Origin: Alphaproteobacteria bacterium UBA1303
Lineage (GTDB): Bacteria; Pseudomonadota; Alphaproteobacteria; Micropepsales; Micropepsaceae
Assembly (NCBI GenBank): GCA_002307315.1
Contig: DBTZ01000018.1
Location: 1-27,143 of the forward strand
Reading direction: 5' to 3'
Length of the DNA stretch: 27,143 nucleotides
Shown: in pieces, positions 15,436 to 23,827 of the stretch
Numbering within the stretch: position 1 is the stretch's first letter
Layout: each line of letters begins with the position of its first letter
The notes under the pieces: generated by a model
The model's database searches: none
Seen by the model: only the letters and a program-made list of their open reading frames with translations
Told to the model about the DNA's origin: nothing
Made by a program: the position numbers and the translations under genes

Positions 15436-16413
15436 ATGCCGGCTGTTCCTCACGACCATAACGACTTCGTCCAAACCCACGTTTTTCTCGGCCGCGGGCA
15501 CGCCCGCGCCGAATCCCGCGCCAAATGGGTTGCGGTTTTGACTTTTGCATTCATGCTGGTCGAAGTTGCCGCCGGATTGTGGACCGGTTCGATGGCGCTG
15601 TTGGCGGACGGCATTCACATGGCAACCCATGCCGGCGCCCTGGGCTTGGCGGCATTCAGCTACTTTCTCGCCCGCCGCTACGCGACCGACGCGCGTTTTT
15701 CTTTCGGCTCCGGAAAATTCGGAGATCTTGCCGCCTTTACCAACGCAGTGCTTTTGGGCGTTTTGGCGCTTATCGTGGCGGCGCAATCGTTACACCGGCT
15801 GCTTGAGCCGGCGAATGTCGCCTATGGCGACGCCATGCTGGTGGCACTGATCGGGCTAGGCATCAATTTGGTTTCGGCGGTTCTGCTGCACGAACGCCAC
15901 GATCACGGTCATGAACACGGGCACGGTCATGAACGCGGGCACGCCCATGCGCTTGACGGACACGACCATGACCTCAATTTGCGCGGCGCGTATCTGCACG
16001 TGCTGGCCGACGCATTGACCAGCGTTCTGGCGCTCGCGGCGTTGGGGGCGGGCTTGTACTTTGGCATAGGCTGGGCCGACTCGCTGGCCGGCATCGCCGG
16101 TGCGATCATGATCGGCCTGTGGTCGGTTGGTCTATTACGCGACAGCGCGCTGGTGCTGCTCGATGCCGAGGACGACCCCGGCCTCGCCGCGGCGATAAAA
16201 GGCGAAGTGGAACGCGAGTTCGCCCTGACGATCTGCGATTTTCATCTCTGGCGGTTGGGGCCCGGTCATCGCGGACTGATCGTGTCGCTGGTCGGAGCCA
16301 CGCCCGCCGACACGGAAACCGTCAAACAAAGGCTGATCGCCCGACACCCCAGCCTCAGCCACGTTACGGTGGAAACGGTGGTTTGCCCCGCGTGTGCGGC
16401 CGGCAAGCAATAA
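15436..16413 (+). CDS. dmeF: Cation diffusion facilitator, DmeF-like metal exporter
   Basis: A 325-residue CDF transporter with six membrane helices, expected to export divalent metals such as Co, Ni or Zn in exchange for protons. The N-terminus carries HDHND and FLGRGHARAESRA, as in DmeF proteins. The TM2 metal site is in LLADGIHMATH (58-65), and the TM5 site is HVLADALTS. Between helices IV and V lies a histidine-rich loop (about 152-178, with HDHGHEHGHGHERGHAHA). The soluble C-terminal domain has CDFHLWRLGPGHRGLIVSL, again DmeF-like. It lies between fliP and fliF with no flagellar role known, so it is an insertion into the cluster or an old passenger. The ribosome binding site is weak. Metal specificity is an inference from subfamily likeness. 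Confidence 0.88.
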   Translation: MPAVPHDHNDFVQTHVFLGRGHARAESRAKWVAVLTFAFMLVEVAAGLWTGSMALLADGIHMATHAGALGLAAFSYFLARRYATDARFSFGSGKFGDLAAFTNAVLLGVLALIVAAQSLHRLLEPANVAYGDAMLVALIGLGINLVSAVLLHERHDHGHEHGHGHERGHAHALDGHDHDLNLRGAYLHVLADALTSVLALAALGAGLYFGIGWADSLAGIAGAIMIGLWSVGLLRDSALVLLDAEDDPGLAAAIKGEVEREFALTICDFHLWRLGPGHRGLIVSLVGATPADTETVKQRLIARHPSLSHVTVETVVCPACAAGKQ

Positions 16414-16449
16414 GCAAAATATAGAATTACCAATAATTCCTTAATTCCG

Positions 16450-16521
16450 GGCGGCAATTTTTGCATGCCGATTTGTTATCGCCGTTAAGCGGACTTTTAC
16501 CTAACAGGCGGCAATGTTTGC
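16450..16521. repeat. Direct repeat upstream of fliF
   Basis: GGCGGCAATTTTTGC at 16450-16464 recurs as GGCGGCAATGTTTGC at 16507-16521, 15 bases with one mismatch and starts 57 bases apart. The repeats occupy the fliF upstream region and could be paired regulator sites. They contain GG and GC elements reminiscent of sigma-54 promoters but with the wrong spacing (11 bases rather than 10). Confidence 0.5.
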
Positions 16522-16592
16522 CTACCAAGGCAATGCCGTCTGAGGAATGTACCCGGTTCCTCGCGGTTTTGCGGTTCGCGTAGGAGTTGGCA

Positions 16593-18182
16593 GTGCCGGA
16601 TTTCGTCAAAGCAATAGGTGCCGCGCGCTTCGGCGTCATGGCCGGCGTTGCCGCCGCCCTGACCGCGTTCTTTCTTTATGTCGCCGGCGCCCTTAGCGAG
16701 CCGCCCAAGAGCATTCTCTATTCCGGCTTGGAGCAGCGCGATGCCTCCGCGGTGGTCGCCAAGCTTGACGCCCTCAACGTCAAATACGAAGCCAAGGACG
16801 ACGGCGCCACCATATTGGTTCCCGCCGACCAAGTGACCAAGCTGCGCATGCAACTGGCGCAGGAAAATCTGCCCGCGGCCGGCGTCGGCTACGAAATCTT
16901 CGACAAATCCGACACCTTCGGCGCCACCGCCTTCGTGCAGAATATCAACCGGTTGCGGGCGATAGAGGGCGAACTTGCCCGCTCGATCCGCACCATCGAC
17001 GGCATCGACAGCGTGCGGGTGCATTTGGTGGTGCCGGAACGCGAAATCTTCTCGCGCGAGGAAAAGTCGCCATCCGCCTCGGTTGTGGTCAAAACCCGCG
17101 GCACGCTGGGCAAGGAACAGGTGGCTTCCATTCAGCATTTGGTCGCCGCCGCAGTCGCCGGCCTGAAACCGGTACGCGTCGCCATCGTCGACGACAAAGG
17201 CACGTTGCTCGCCGGCGGCGAGGACAAAACCGGCGCCGACGCCCTTGCCGCCGACCAGGAAGCCAATACCACCTCTTACGAAGACCGCCTGCGCCAGCGG
17301 GTCGAAAGCATCGTCGCCGGCATCGTCGGTCAGGGAAAAGCGCGGGTCCAGGTCACCGCCAACATCGATTACAAGCAGATCAGCGAAACCAGCGATACCT
17401 ACGATCCCGACTCCAAGGTCGTGCGTTCGACCGCGACCACCGAGCAGAACTCTACCGACAAGAACGGCACCGCCGGGGTATCGGTAGGCAACGCCCTGCC
17501 CGGCCAGAACCAAGCCGGCGGCGATTCCACCCAGTCGAACTCGGGCAGCACCGAGGAAACCACCAACTACGAGATCAGTAAGGTCTCGCGCAACAGCGTC
17601 GACAACAACACCCTGATCAAGAAACTATCGGTGGCGGTGGCGGTGGACGGCACGGTCGACGGCGGCACCTACAAACCGCGCGGCGCCAAGGAAATGCAGC
17701 AGATCGAGGCGTTGGTGAAATCGGCCATCGGGTTCGACGCCACCCGCGGCGATCAGGTGCAGGTCGTCAACATGCCGTTCGCCCGCGTCGACACCACCGT
17801 CGGCACGGCGGCACCCGAGCCATTTCTCGGTCTCGATTCGGGTGCTTGGTTCAAGATTATCGAGGCGGCGATCCTCTCGCTCACCGCGTTGCTGATCGGC
17901 TTGTTCGTGCTCAAACCCCTGATCGTTCGGATGTTCGCACCGCCCGCGCCGGTCGTAGCCGAGGCCGCCACAGCTCTGCCGGCGCCGGATGCAGAAACGG
18001 GACAAGTAACCGCCGAAGGCAGACCCCCCGAACTGCCGTCCCCCACCGACAGCATGATCGACATCAGTCGGGTCGAGGGGCAGGTGCGCGAATCTTCAAT
18101 CCGAAAGGTCGGCGAAGTCGTCGATTCCCACCCCGAAGAAGCCTTGTCCATTATCCGCAGCTGGATCCACCAACCTTCGTAA
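16593..18182 (+). CDS. fliF: Flagellar MS-ring protein FliF
   Basis: FliF forms the MS ring in the inner membrane, the base on which the rotor and export gate assemble. The 529-residue protein has an N-terminal membrane helix (about 12-34), ring-building motifs beginning at ILYSGLEQRDASAVVAKLDA, the GYEIFDKSDTFGATAFVQNI stretch, and RVHLVVPEREIFSREEKSPS. A low-complexity Gly/Ser/Thr/Asn periplasmic segment (about 265-340) follows. A second membrane helix is at about 419-443, and the C-terminal FliG-binding tail ends in HPEEALSIIRSWI. I choose the GTG at 16593 because AGGAG at 16582-16586 is correctly spaced; a TTG at 16587 would be too close. It begins the operon fliF-fliG-fliH-fliN-flbD and is six bases from fliG. 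Confidence 0.96.
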   Translation: MPDFVKAIGAARFGVMAGVAAALTAFFLYVAGALSEPPKSILYSGLEQRDASAVVAKLDALNVKYEAKDDGATILVPADQVTKLRMQLAQENLPAAGVGYEIFDKSDTFGATAFVQNINRLRAIEGELARSIRTIDGIDSVRVHLVVPEREIFSREEKSPSASVVVKTRGTLGKEQVASIQHLVAAAVAGLKPVRVAIVDDKGTLLAGGEDKTGADALAADQEANTTSYEDRLRQRVESIVAGIVGQGKARVQVTANIDYKQISETSDTYDPDSKVVRSTATTEQNSTDKNGTAGVSVGNALPGQNQAGGDSTQSNSGSTEETTNYEISKVSRNSVDNNTLIKKLSVAVAVDGTVDGGTYKPRGAKEMQQIEALVKSAIGFDATRGDQVQVVNMPFARVDTTVGTAAPEPFLGLDSGAWFKIIEAAILSLTALLIGLFVLKPLIVRMFAPPAPVVAEAATALPAPDAETGQVTAEGRPPELPSPTDSMIDISRVEGQVRESSIRKVGEVVDSHPEEALSIIRSWIHQPS

Positions 18183-18188
18183 CCGAAC

Positions 18189-19223
18189 ATGGCACGCCCC
18201 GCAAAACCCGCCGTTAGAGAAGATACCAAAGGCCTTTCCGGAGTGGAAAAGGCTGCGATCATGATGCTGTCGCTCGGCGAGGAATATTCCGCCAAAATCT
18301 GGGAAGGTCTCGATGACGACGAGGTCAAAGAACTTTCCCAAACCATGTCGAACCTCGGCAACGTCAAGGCGGATACCGTCGAATCGCTGCTAGTCGAGTT
18401 CGTCGGTCATATGTCCGGCACCTCGTCGCTGATGGGCTCCTACGAATCCACCGAACGCATGCTGTCGCACATCATGCCGGCGGAAAAAGTCGCCCTGATC
18501 ATGGAGGAAATCCGCGGGCCGGCCGGCCGCACCATGTGGGAGAAGCTGGGCAACGTCAACGAAACGATGCTGGCCAACTACCTGAAAAACGAATACCCGC
18601 AAACGGTATCGGTGGTGCTGTCCAAAATCCGCCCCGAGCATGCCGCCCGGGTGCTCGGCGCGCTGCCCGAGGAATTTGCCCTCGAAGTGGTGCAGCGCAT
18701 GCTCAAGATGGAGAGCGTGCAGAAAGACATTCTTGACAAGGTGGAGAAAACCTTGCGCGTCGAATTCATGTCCAACCTTGCCCGCACCGCCAAACGCGAC
18801 TCGCACGAACTGATGGCGGAAATTTTCAACAATTTCGACCGTCAGACCGAGACCAGATTCATGACCTCGCTCGAAGACAAAAACCGCGATGCGGCCGAGC
18901 GCATCAAGGCGCTGATGTTCACCTTCGAGGATCTCGGCAAGCTCGATCCCGGCGCGATTCAAACCCTCTTGCGGCACATCGAAAAAGACAAGTTGGGCCT
19001 TGCGCTCAAAGGTGCCAACGACAAGCTGCGCGATTTGTTCTTCTCCAACATGAGCGAACGCGCCGGCAAGATTTTACGCGAAGATATGGATTCGATGGGG
19101 CCGGTCAGACTTAAGGATGTCGACGAAGCGCAAATGCGCATGGTCAACACCGCCAAGGAATTGGCCGGCAAGGGCGAAATCATGATCGCCAGCAATCAGG
19201 AAGAGGATGAATTGGTGTACTGA
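18189..19223 (+). CDS. fliG: Flagellar motor switch protein FliG
   Basis: FliG is the rotor protein that receives torque from the stator and links the MS ring to FliM/FliN. The 344-residue protein has the N-terminal FliF-binding domain (LSGVEKAAIMMLSLGEE), the middle-domain motif EYPQ at 135-138 (a common variant of EHPQ), the hinge MFTFEDL at 243-249, and the charged torque helix around 278-305 (NDKLRDLFFSNMSERAGKIL). Length is usual for alphaproteobacteria. It follows fliF by six bases without its own strong ribosome binding site and overlaps fliH by one base (TGATG). Confidence 0.97.
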   Translation: MARPAKPAVREDTKGLSGVEKAAIMMLSLGEEYSAKIWEGLDDDEVKELSQTMSNLGNVKADTVESLLVEFVGHMSGTSSLMGSYESTERMLSHIMPAEKVALIMEEIRGPAGRTMWEKLGNVNETMLANYLKNEYPQTVSVVLSKIRPEHAARVLGALPEEFALEVVQRMLKMESVQKDILDKVEKTLRVEFMSNLARTAKRDSHELMAEIFNNFDRQTETRFMTSLEDKNRDAAERIKALMFTFEDLGKLDPGAIQTLLRHIEKDKLGLALKGANDKLRDLFFSNMSERAGKILREDMDSMGPVRLKDVDEAQMRMVNTAKELAGKGEIMIASNQEEDELVY

Positions 19224-19873
19224 TGAACGATTCTGCGCCCAACATCAGCAAATTCACCTTCGACACCGAGTTTTGCAACGGTGGCGCCGAGGTGATGTCG
19301 GATGCCGCGCGCGCGCGCTTGCGCAAAAGCCTGACCCAGGAAGAAATCGACGCGATGTGCGCCGAAGCCCGCGCCGCGGGATTGAACGACGGCACCGTGC
19401 GCGCCGTCGAGAAGACCGCCGCCGCCGTGACGGAAATGGCCAGATCCCTGCGTCTGGCGCTAGAGACATCCACCGAGGAAATCGAACGAATTCGCGCCGA
19501 GGCAGCGCACATTGCGCTCGCTGCCGCCGGCAAGATGGCGCGCGCGGCGCTCGAACGGTTCCCCGCCGAAGACGTGGAAGCGACGCTGCACGAAGCCATT
19601 CGCCAGGCGCTAGGCGAACCGCGGCTTTCCTTGCGCGCTTCGCCGCAGGCGATCGAAGCGTTGCGGGAAACGCTTGAGACGATCGCCGGCGAGAACGGTT
19701 TTGAAGGACGCATTAGTGCCGTCGCCGATTCCGCCTTCGAGGCATCGGACTGCCGCATCGAATGGCGCGGCGGCGGCGCCGAACACAAATTGGAAACTAT
19801 CGAGGCCGACGTCGTCCAGGTGGTCGAGCGGTACTTTTCCCAGGAACGCAAGAACATGAGTACGAAAGGATAA
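19223..19873 (+). CDS. fliH: Flagellar export apparatus regulator FliH
   Basis: FliH is the stator-like negative regulator of the export ATPase FliI and docks it to the C-ring through FliN. The 216-residue protein has a variable N-terminus (about 1-55), a long Ala/Glu-rich helical region (about 55-115) with heptad-like character, and a compact C-terminal domain with LSLRASPQAIEALRE and CRIEWRGGG, which resembles the FliH/V-ATPase subunit E fold. Sequence alone is weakly conserved in this family; position between fliG and fliN makes the call secure. The start overlaps the fliG stop by one base. The partner ATPase gene fliI is not in this window. Confidence 0.88.
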   Translation: MNDSAPNISKFTFDTEFCNGGAEVMSDAARARLRKSLTQEEIDAMCAEARAAGLNDGTVRAVEKTAAAVTEMARSLRLALETSTEEIERIRAEAAHIALAAAGKMARAALERFPAEDVEATLHEAIRQALGEPRLSLRASPQAIEALRETLETIAGENGFEGRISAVADSAFEASDCRIEWRGGGAEHKLETIEADVVQVVERYFSQERKNMSTKG

Positions 19874-19876
19874 GCC

Positions 19877-20236
19877 ATGGCGGGAAACGACGACGTCGAT
19901 CTGCCCGACCTGTCGCACGAGGGCGAAGAAGCCGACGGCAAGGGCTTGCTCTCCGGCGTAACCATTAACGACGAAGACACCAAGCACACCTCCCAAGATT
20001 TGGAAGCGGTGTTCGATGTGCCGGTCACCGTCTCGGCGGTGCTGGGAAAGAGCGATATGGAGGTCAGCCACCTTCTTAAGCTCGGCAAAGGCGCCATCGT
20101 CGAACTCGACCGGAAAGTGGGCGAAGCCATCGATATTTACGTCAACGACCGACTGGTGGCGCGCGGCGAAGTGGTGTTGGTCGAAGACCGCCTCGGCGTA
20201 ACCATGACGGAAATCATCAAGGCCGGCCAGAGCTGA
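19877..20236 (+). CDS. fliN: Flagellar motor switch protein FliN
   Basis: FliN is a C-ring component that contributes to the switch and to docking FliH-FliI. The 119-residue protein has an acidic, unstructured N-terminus (1-35) and a SpoA domain (about 40-115): VFDVPVTVSAVLGKSDMEVS, LLKLGKGAIVELDRKVGEAI, DIYVNDRLVARGEVVLVEDR and LGVTMTEII, which match the family throughout. An AAAGGA ribosome binding site lies within the end of fliH. fliM, often beside fliN, is absent here. Confidence 0.96.
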   Translation: MAGNDDVDLPDLSHEGEEADGKGLLSGVTINDEDTKHTSQDLEAVFDVPVTVSAVLGKSDMEVSHLLKLGKGAIVELDRKVGEAIDIYVNDRLVARGEVVLVEDRLGVTMTEIIKAGQS

Positions 20237-20260
20237 CCGGATAGCGAAGGAAACACGAAT

Positions 20261-21655
20261 ATGCGTCTACTCATCGTCGGCTCATTGCAAGGCCAGATCG
20301 GCGCCGCCACCAAAATTGCCATGGATCGCGGGGCCAAGGTGGTTCATGCCAGCGACATCGAACAGGGCCTTGCCTCTTTGCGAAACGGGCAAGGTGCCGA
20401 TTTGGTGCTGTGCGACGTCACCTTCGATATCGGCCAACTGGTGCGCGGGCTTGCCGCCGAGCGCATCTGCACTCCGGTGGTCGCCTGCGGCATCGGCACC
20501 GACGCCAAGCGCGCGGTCGAAGCGATCCGCGCCGGCGCCAAGGAATATCTGCCGTTGCCGCCCGATCCCGAACTGATCGCCGCCGTACTTTCTGCCGTGG
20601 CCGACGAAAGCCATCAGATGATCTGCGAAGACGAGGCGATGACCGCCGTGTTGACGCTGGCCGATCAGGTCTCCGGCTCGGACGCCTCAATTTTGCTTAC
20701 CGGCGAAAGCGGCACCGGCAAGGAAGTGCTGGCACGCTACGTTCACCGCAAATCGCTGCGCGCCGATAAACCGTTTATCTCGGTCAACTGCGCCGCCATT
20801 CCCGAAAACCTTTTGGAATCCGAATTGTTCGGCCACGAAAAGGGGGCATTCACCGGCGCCATTGCCAGACGCATCGGCAAATTCGAGGAGGCCAACGGCG
20901 GCACGCTGCTGCTCGACGAAATCAGCGAGATGGACGGACGGCTTCAAGCCAAGCTGTTGCGCGCCCTGCAGGAGCGGGAAATTGACCGGGTCGGCGGCAC
21001 CAAGCCGGTCAAGGTCGACATTCGCATCATCGCCACGTCGAACCGCGATCTCGCCTCCGAAGTCAAGAAAGGCAATTTCCGCGAAGACCTTTTGTACCGC
21101 CTCAACGTGGTCAATTTGCGTCTGCCCGCCTTACGCGAACGGCCCAAGGACATTCTGGCGTTGGGCCGCCATTTCGCCCGCAAATACGCCGAGGCCAACG
21201 GCGTGCCGTTCCGTGCCATCGCCCCGGAAACCGAACGGCTGCTGGCTTCGCATCCGTGGAAAGGCAACGTGCGCGAACTGGAAAACACCATTCACCGCGC
21301 GGTATTGTTGGCCGTCGGCAACACCATCGGCCCCGAAGCCATCCGCCTGCCCGACGGCACCAAGGTCGGCGGCGCGCTGCTGACCGCCGGCATCGACGAT
21401 AACGAACTGCCGCCGCCGGTGCGCAATGCGGTGGAGTCGGCCGCGGCGGTCACCCGCACGCTGGTCGGGCGCACGGTGGCGGACGTCGAACGCGATCTTA
21501 TTCTCGACACCCTCGATCACTGCCTGGGCAACCGCACCCATGCCGCCAACATTCTCGGCATTTCGATCCGTACCCTGCGTAACAAGTTGCGCGATTACGC
21601 CAGGTCCGGCCTCGCCGTGCCGCCGCCGGGCAACGATCAAAAAATGGCGGGATAA
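20261..21655 (+). CDS. flbD: Sigma-54-dependent flagellar regulator FlbD
   Basis: An activator of sigma-54 RNA polymerase, 464 residues. The N-terminal receiver-like domain (1-115) is degenerate: the opening strand reads RLLIVGSLQG, with no acidic pair, while an aspartate (Asp52 in LCDVTFD) remains at the phospho-acceptor position. The AAA+ domain (about 120-350) is fully conserved, with Walker A GESGTGKE at 148-155, the sigma-54 contact loop GAFTGA at 195-200, Walker B GTLLLDE at 214-220, and the arginine-finger region FREDLLYRL. The C-terminal Fis-type helix-turn-helix (about 420-455) contains NRTHAANILGISIRTLRNKL. Caulobacter FlbD has the same kind of atypical receiver and drives late flagellar genes, with FliX as trans-acting partner. 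Its place between fliN and flhA supports this role. FleQ-type and NtrC-type assignments fit less well. Confidence 0.92.
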   Translation: MRLLIVGSLQGQIGAATKIAMDRGAKVVHASDIEQGLASLRNGQGADLVLCDVTFDIGQLVRGLAAERICTPVVACGIGTDAKRAVEAIRAGAKEYLPLPPDPELIAAVLSAVADESHQMICEDEAMTAVLTLADQVSGSDASILLTGESGTGKEVLARYVHRKSLRADKPFISVNCAAIPENLLESELFGHEKGAFTGAIARRIGKFEEANGGTLLLDEISEMDGRLQAKLLRALQEREIDRVGGTKPVKVDIRIIATSNRDLASEVKKGNFREDLLYRLNVVNLRLPALRERPKDILALGRHFARKYAEANGVPFRAIAPETERLLASHPWKGNVRELENTIHRAVLLAVGNTIGPEAIRLPDGTKVGGALLTAGIDDNELPPPVRNAVESAAAVTRTLVGRTVADVERDLILDTLDHCLGNRTHAANILGISIRTLRNKLRDYARSGLAVPPPGNDQKMAG

Positions 21656-21706
21656 GCGCTTCGTCGTTTTCGCAAAATGATGAAACGCTCCAGGTAGAAA
21701 GCAATT

Positions 21707-23827
21707 ATGGCCGACACCACCACAGCCGTCGCCGCAAAGCCGGGTTCATCCCTCGGTTCGTCGTTCGGCGCCTTTTTCGATTATCTGAAACGCAGCGATC
21801 TTGGGCTTGCCGTCGGCATCATGGCGATCCTGGTGGTGCTGATTCTGCCGCTGCCGACATTTCTGCTCGACGTCTGCCTCGCTTTTTCGCTGTCGTTCGC
21901 CATTTTGATTTTGATGACCGCGGTGTTCGTCAAACGGCCGCTGGAATTCAGTTCGTTCCCTACCGTTCTCTTGATCACCACCATGCTGCGGTTGTCGCTG
22001 AACTTGGCGTCGACCCGCTTGATTCTCGCCAACGGCAACACCGGCACCGAGGCGGCGGGATACGTCATCGAAGCTTTCGGCAAATTGATCATGCAAGGCA
22101 ACTTCGTGATCGGTATTATCGTCTTCGCCATTTTGGTGATTGTCAATTTCGTGGTCATCACCAAAGGTTCGGGGCGCATCGCCGAAGTCGCCGCCCGCTT
22201 TAATTTGGACGCCATGCCGGGCAAGCAGATGGCGATCGACGCCGATCTTTCCGCCGGCTTGATCGACGAACAGGAAGCCAAGCGGCGACGCAAGGATCTT
22301 GAAGGCGAATCCGCGTTTTTCGGCGCTATGGACGGCGCCTCGAAGTTCGTCCGCGGCGATGCCGTTGCCGGCCTGTTGATCGTCGCCATCAACATTATCG
22401 GCGGTATCATCGTCGCGGTGGTGCAGCACGGCATGAGCTTCGGCGATGCCTCCCATACGTTTTTTCTGCTGTCGGTAGGCGACGGTCTGGTCAGTCAAAT
22501 GCCGGCGTTGATCATCTCCACCGCCGCCGGACTAATGGTCTCGAAGGCAGGCGTCGAAGGATCTACCGACAAGGCGCTGATGAAACAGTTGTCGTTCTAT
22601 CCTCAGGCGCTCGGCATGGCCGCCGCGGTGATGGGCATCGTCGGCATGCTGCCGGGCATGCCCACCGTCGCCTTCGGCGGCTTGTCGGCGGCAATCGGCA
22701 CCCTGGCTTGGCTTTCCTACAAACAGAAAGCCGCAGAGGAAGGCAAAACGACGGTCGACGCGGAAAAAGTCAAGAGCGATGCCTTGGCCAAGGAAGAACC
22801 GATCTCGACGGCGTTGGCGCTCGATCTCCTCAGGGTCGAACTGGGCTATGGCCTGTTGCCGCTGATTAACGACACCAAGGGGCACCGGCTGACCGACCAG
22901 ATCAAGGCCTTGCGCCGTCAGATTGCCCAGGAGATGGGCTTCGTCATGCCGGCGGTGCGCATTCTCGACAACATGTCGCTCGGCCAGAATGTCTATCGCA
23001 TCTGCATCAAGGAAGTGGAGGCGGGCAAAGGGGATTTGTACCCCGGTCAATTCCTGGTCATGGACCCCAAGGGCAAGCAAATCGACCTTGCCGGCACCCA
23101 TACCACCGAACCGGCTTTTGGACTGCCCGCCACCTGGGTCGAAGCCGGCATGCGCGAAGAGGCCACCTTCCGCGGCTACACCGTGGTCGATCCCGGCACC
23201 GTGCTTACCACCCATCTCACCGAGGTGCTCAAGAGTCAGATGGCCGAGCTCTTGTCCTACGCCGAAACCAAAAAACTGCTCGACGACCTGCCGGAAGAAC
23301 ACAAGAAACTGGTCGAAGAACTCATTCCCTCGCAGATTTCGGTCACCGGGGTGCAGCGGGTGCTGCAAACGCTGCTCGGCGAGCGGGTATCGATTCGCGA
23401 TTTGCCGGCGGTTCTCGAAGGCATCGCCGAAACCGTCGGCCAGACCAAGAACGCGCTCTACATCACCGAGCATGTCCGCGCCCGTCTCGCCCGCCAGATT
23501 TGCCACGCCAACTTGGCTCCCGGCGGCTATCTGCCGATCATTGCGCTGTCTCCGAGCTGGGAACAGGCGTTCGCCGAATCGATCATCGGCCAAGGCGAGG
23601 ACCGCCAATTGGCGATGGCGCCGAGCCAATTGCAGAACTTTATTCAAGGCATGCGCGAACGTTTCGACGAAGCCGCCCAGAAGAACGAAGTGCCGGTGCT
23701 GCTGGTCAGCCCGCCGATCCGCCCCTTCGTGCGCTCGATCGTCGAACGCTTCCGGCCGCAGACGGTGGTGATGAACCAGAACGAAATCCATCCCTCGGTC
23801 CGTTTACGCACGCTGGGTCAGGTCTAA
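21707..23827 (+). CDS. flhA: Flagellar export gate protein FlhA
   Basis: FlhA is the large export-gate protein that forms a nonameric ring and uses the proton motive force. The 706-residue protein has about eight membrane helices up to residue 335. The FHIPEP-family cytoplasmic loop follows the helix VIGIIVFAILVIVNFVVITK, with GSGRIAEVAARFNLDAMPGK and MAIDADLSAGLIDEQEAKRR. After a linker, the cytoplasmic docking domain (from about 350) ends with PPIRPFVRSIVERF and the motif VVMNQNEIHPSVRLRTLG. All regions look intact. The ATG at 21707 is preceded by a weak AGGT ribosome binding site, 51 bases after flbD. flhF begins at the base after its stop codon. Confidence 0.97.
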   Translation: MADTTTAVAAKPGSSLGSSFGAFFDYLKRSDLGLAVGIMAILVVLILPLPTFLLDVCLAFSLSFAILILMTAVFVKRPLEFSSFPTVLLITTMLRLSLNLASTRLILANGNTGTEAAGYVIEAFGKLIMQGNFVIGIIVFAILVIVNFVVITKGSGRIAEVAARFNLDAMPGKQMAIDADLSAGLIDEQEAKRRRKDLEGESAFFGAMDGASKFVRGDAVAGLLIVAINIIGGIIVAVVQHGMSFGDASHTFFLLSVGDGLVSQMPALIISTAAGLMVSKAGVEGSTDKALMKQLSFYPQALGMAAAVMGIVGMLPGMPTVAFGGLSAAIGTLAWLSYKQKAAEEGKTTVDAEKVKSDALAKEEPISTALALDLLRVELGYGLLPLINDTKGHRLTDQIKALRRQIAQEMGFVMPAVRILDNMSLGQNVYRICIKEVEAGKGDLYPGQFLVMDPKGKQIDLAGTHTTEPAFGLPATWVEAGMREEATFRGYTVVDPGTVLTTHLTEVLKSQMAELLSYAETKKLLDDLPEEHKKLVEELIPSQISVTGVQRVLQTLLGERVSIRDLPAVLEGIAETVGQTKNALYITEHVRARLARQICHANLAPGGYLPIIALSPSWEQAFAESIIGQGEDRQLAMAPSQLQNFIQGMRERFDEAAQKNEVPVLLVSPPIRPFVRSIVERFRPQTVVMNQNEIHPSVRLRTLGQV

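Noticed and set aside
16485..16499. Third CtrA box upstream of fliF
   Set aside because: It reads TTAA-N7-TTTA, one mismatch in the core, so it is mentioned only as context and not listed as a site.
16413..16592. Sigma-54 promoter for fliF
   Set aside because: No GG-N10-GC pair with flanking consensus was found on the plus strand; the best candidates have 11-base spacing.
22532..23791. A 419-codon open frame on the minus strand
   Set aside because: It is antisense to flhA and has the usual reverse-frame composition.
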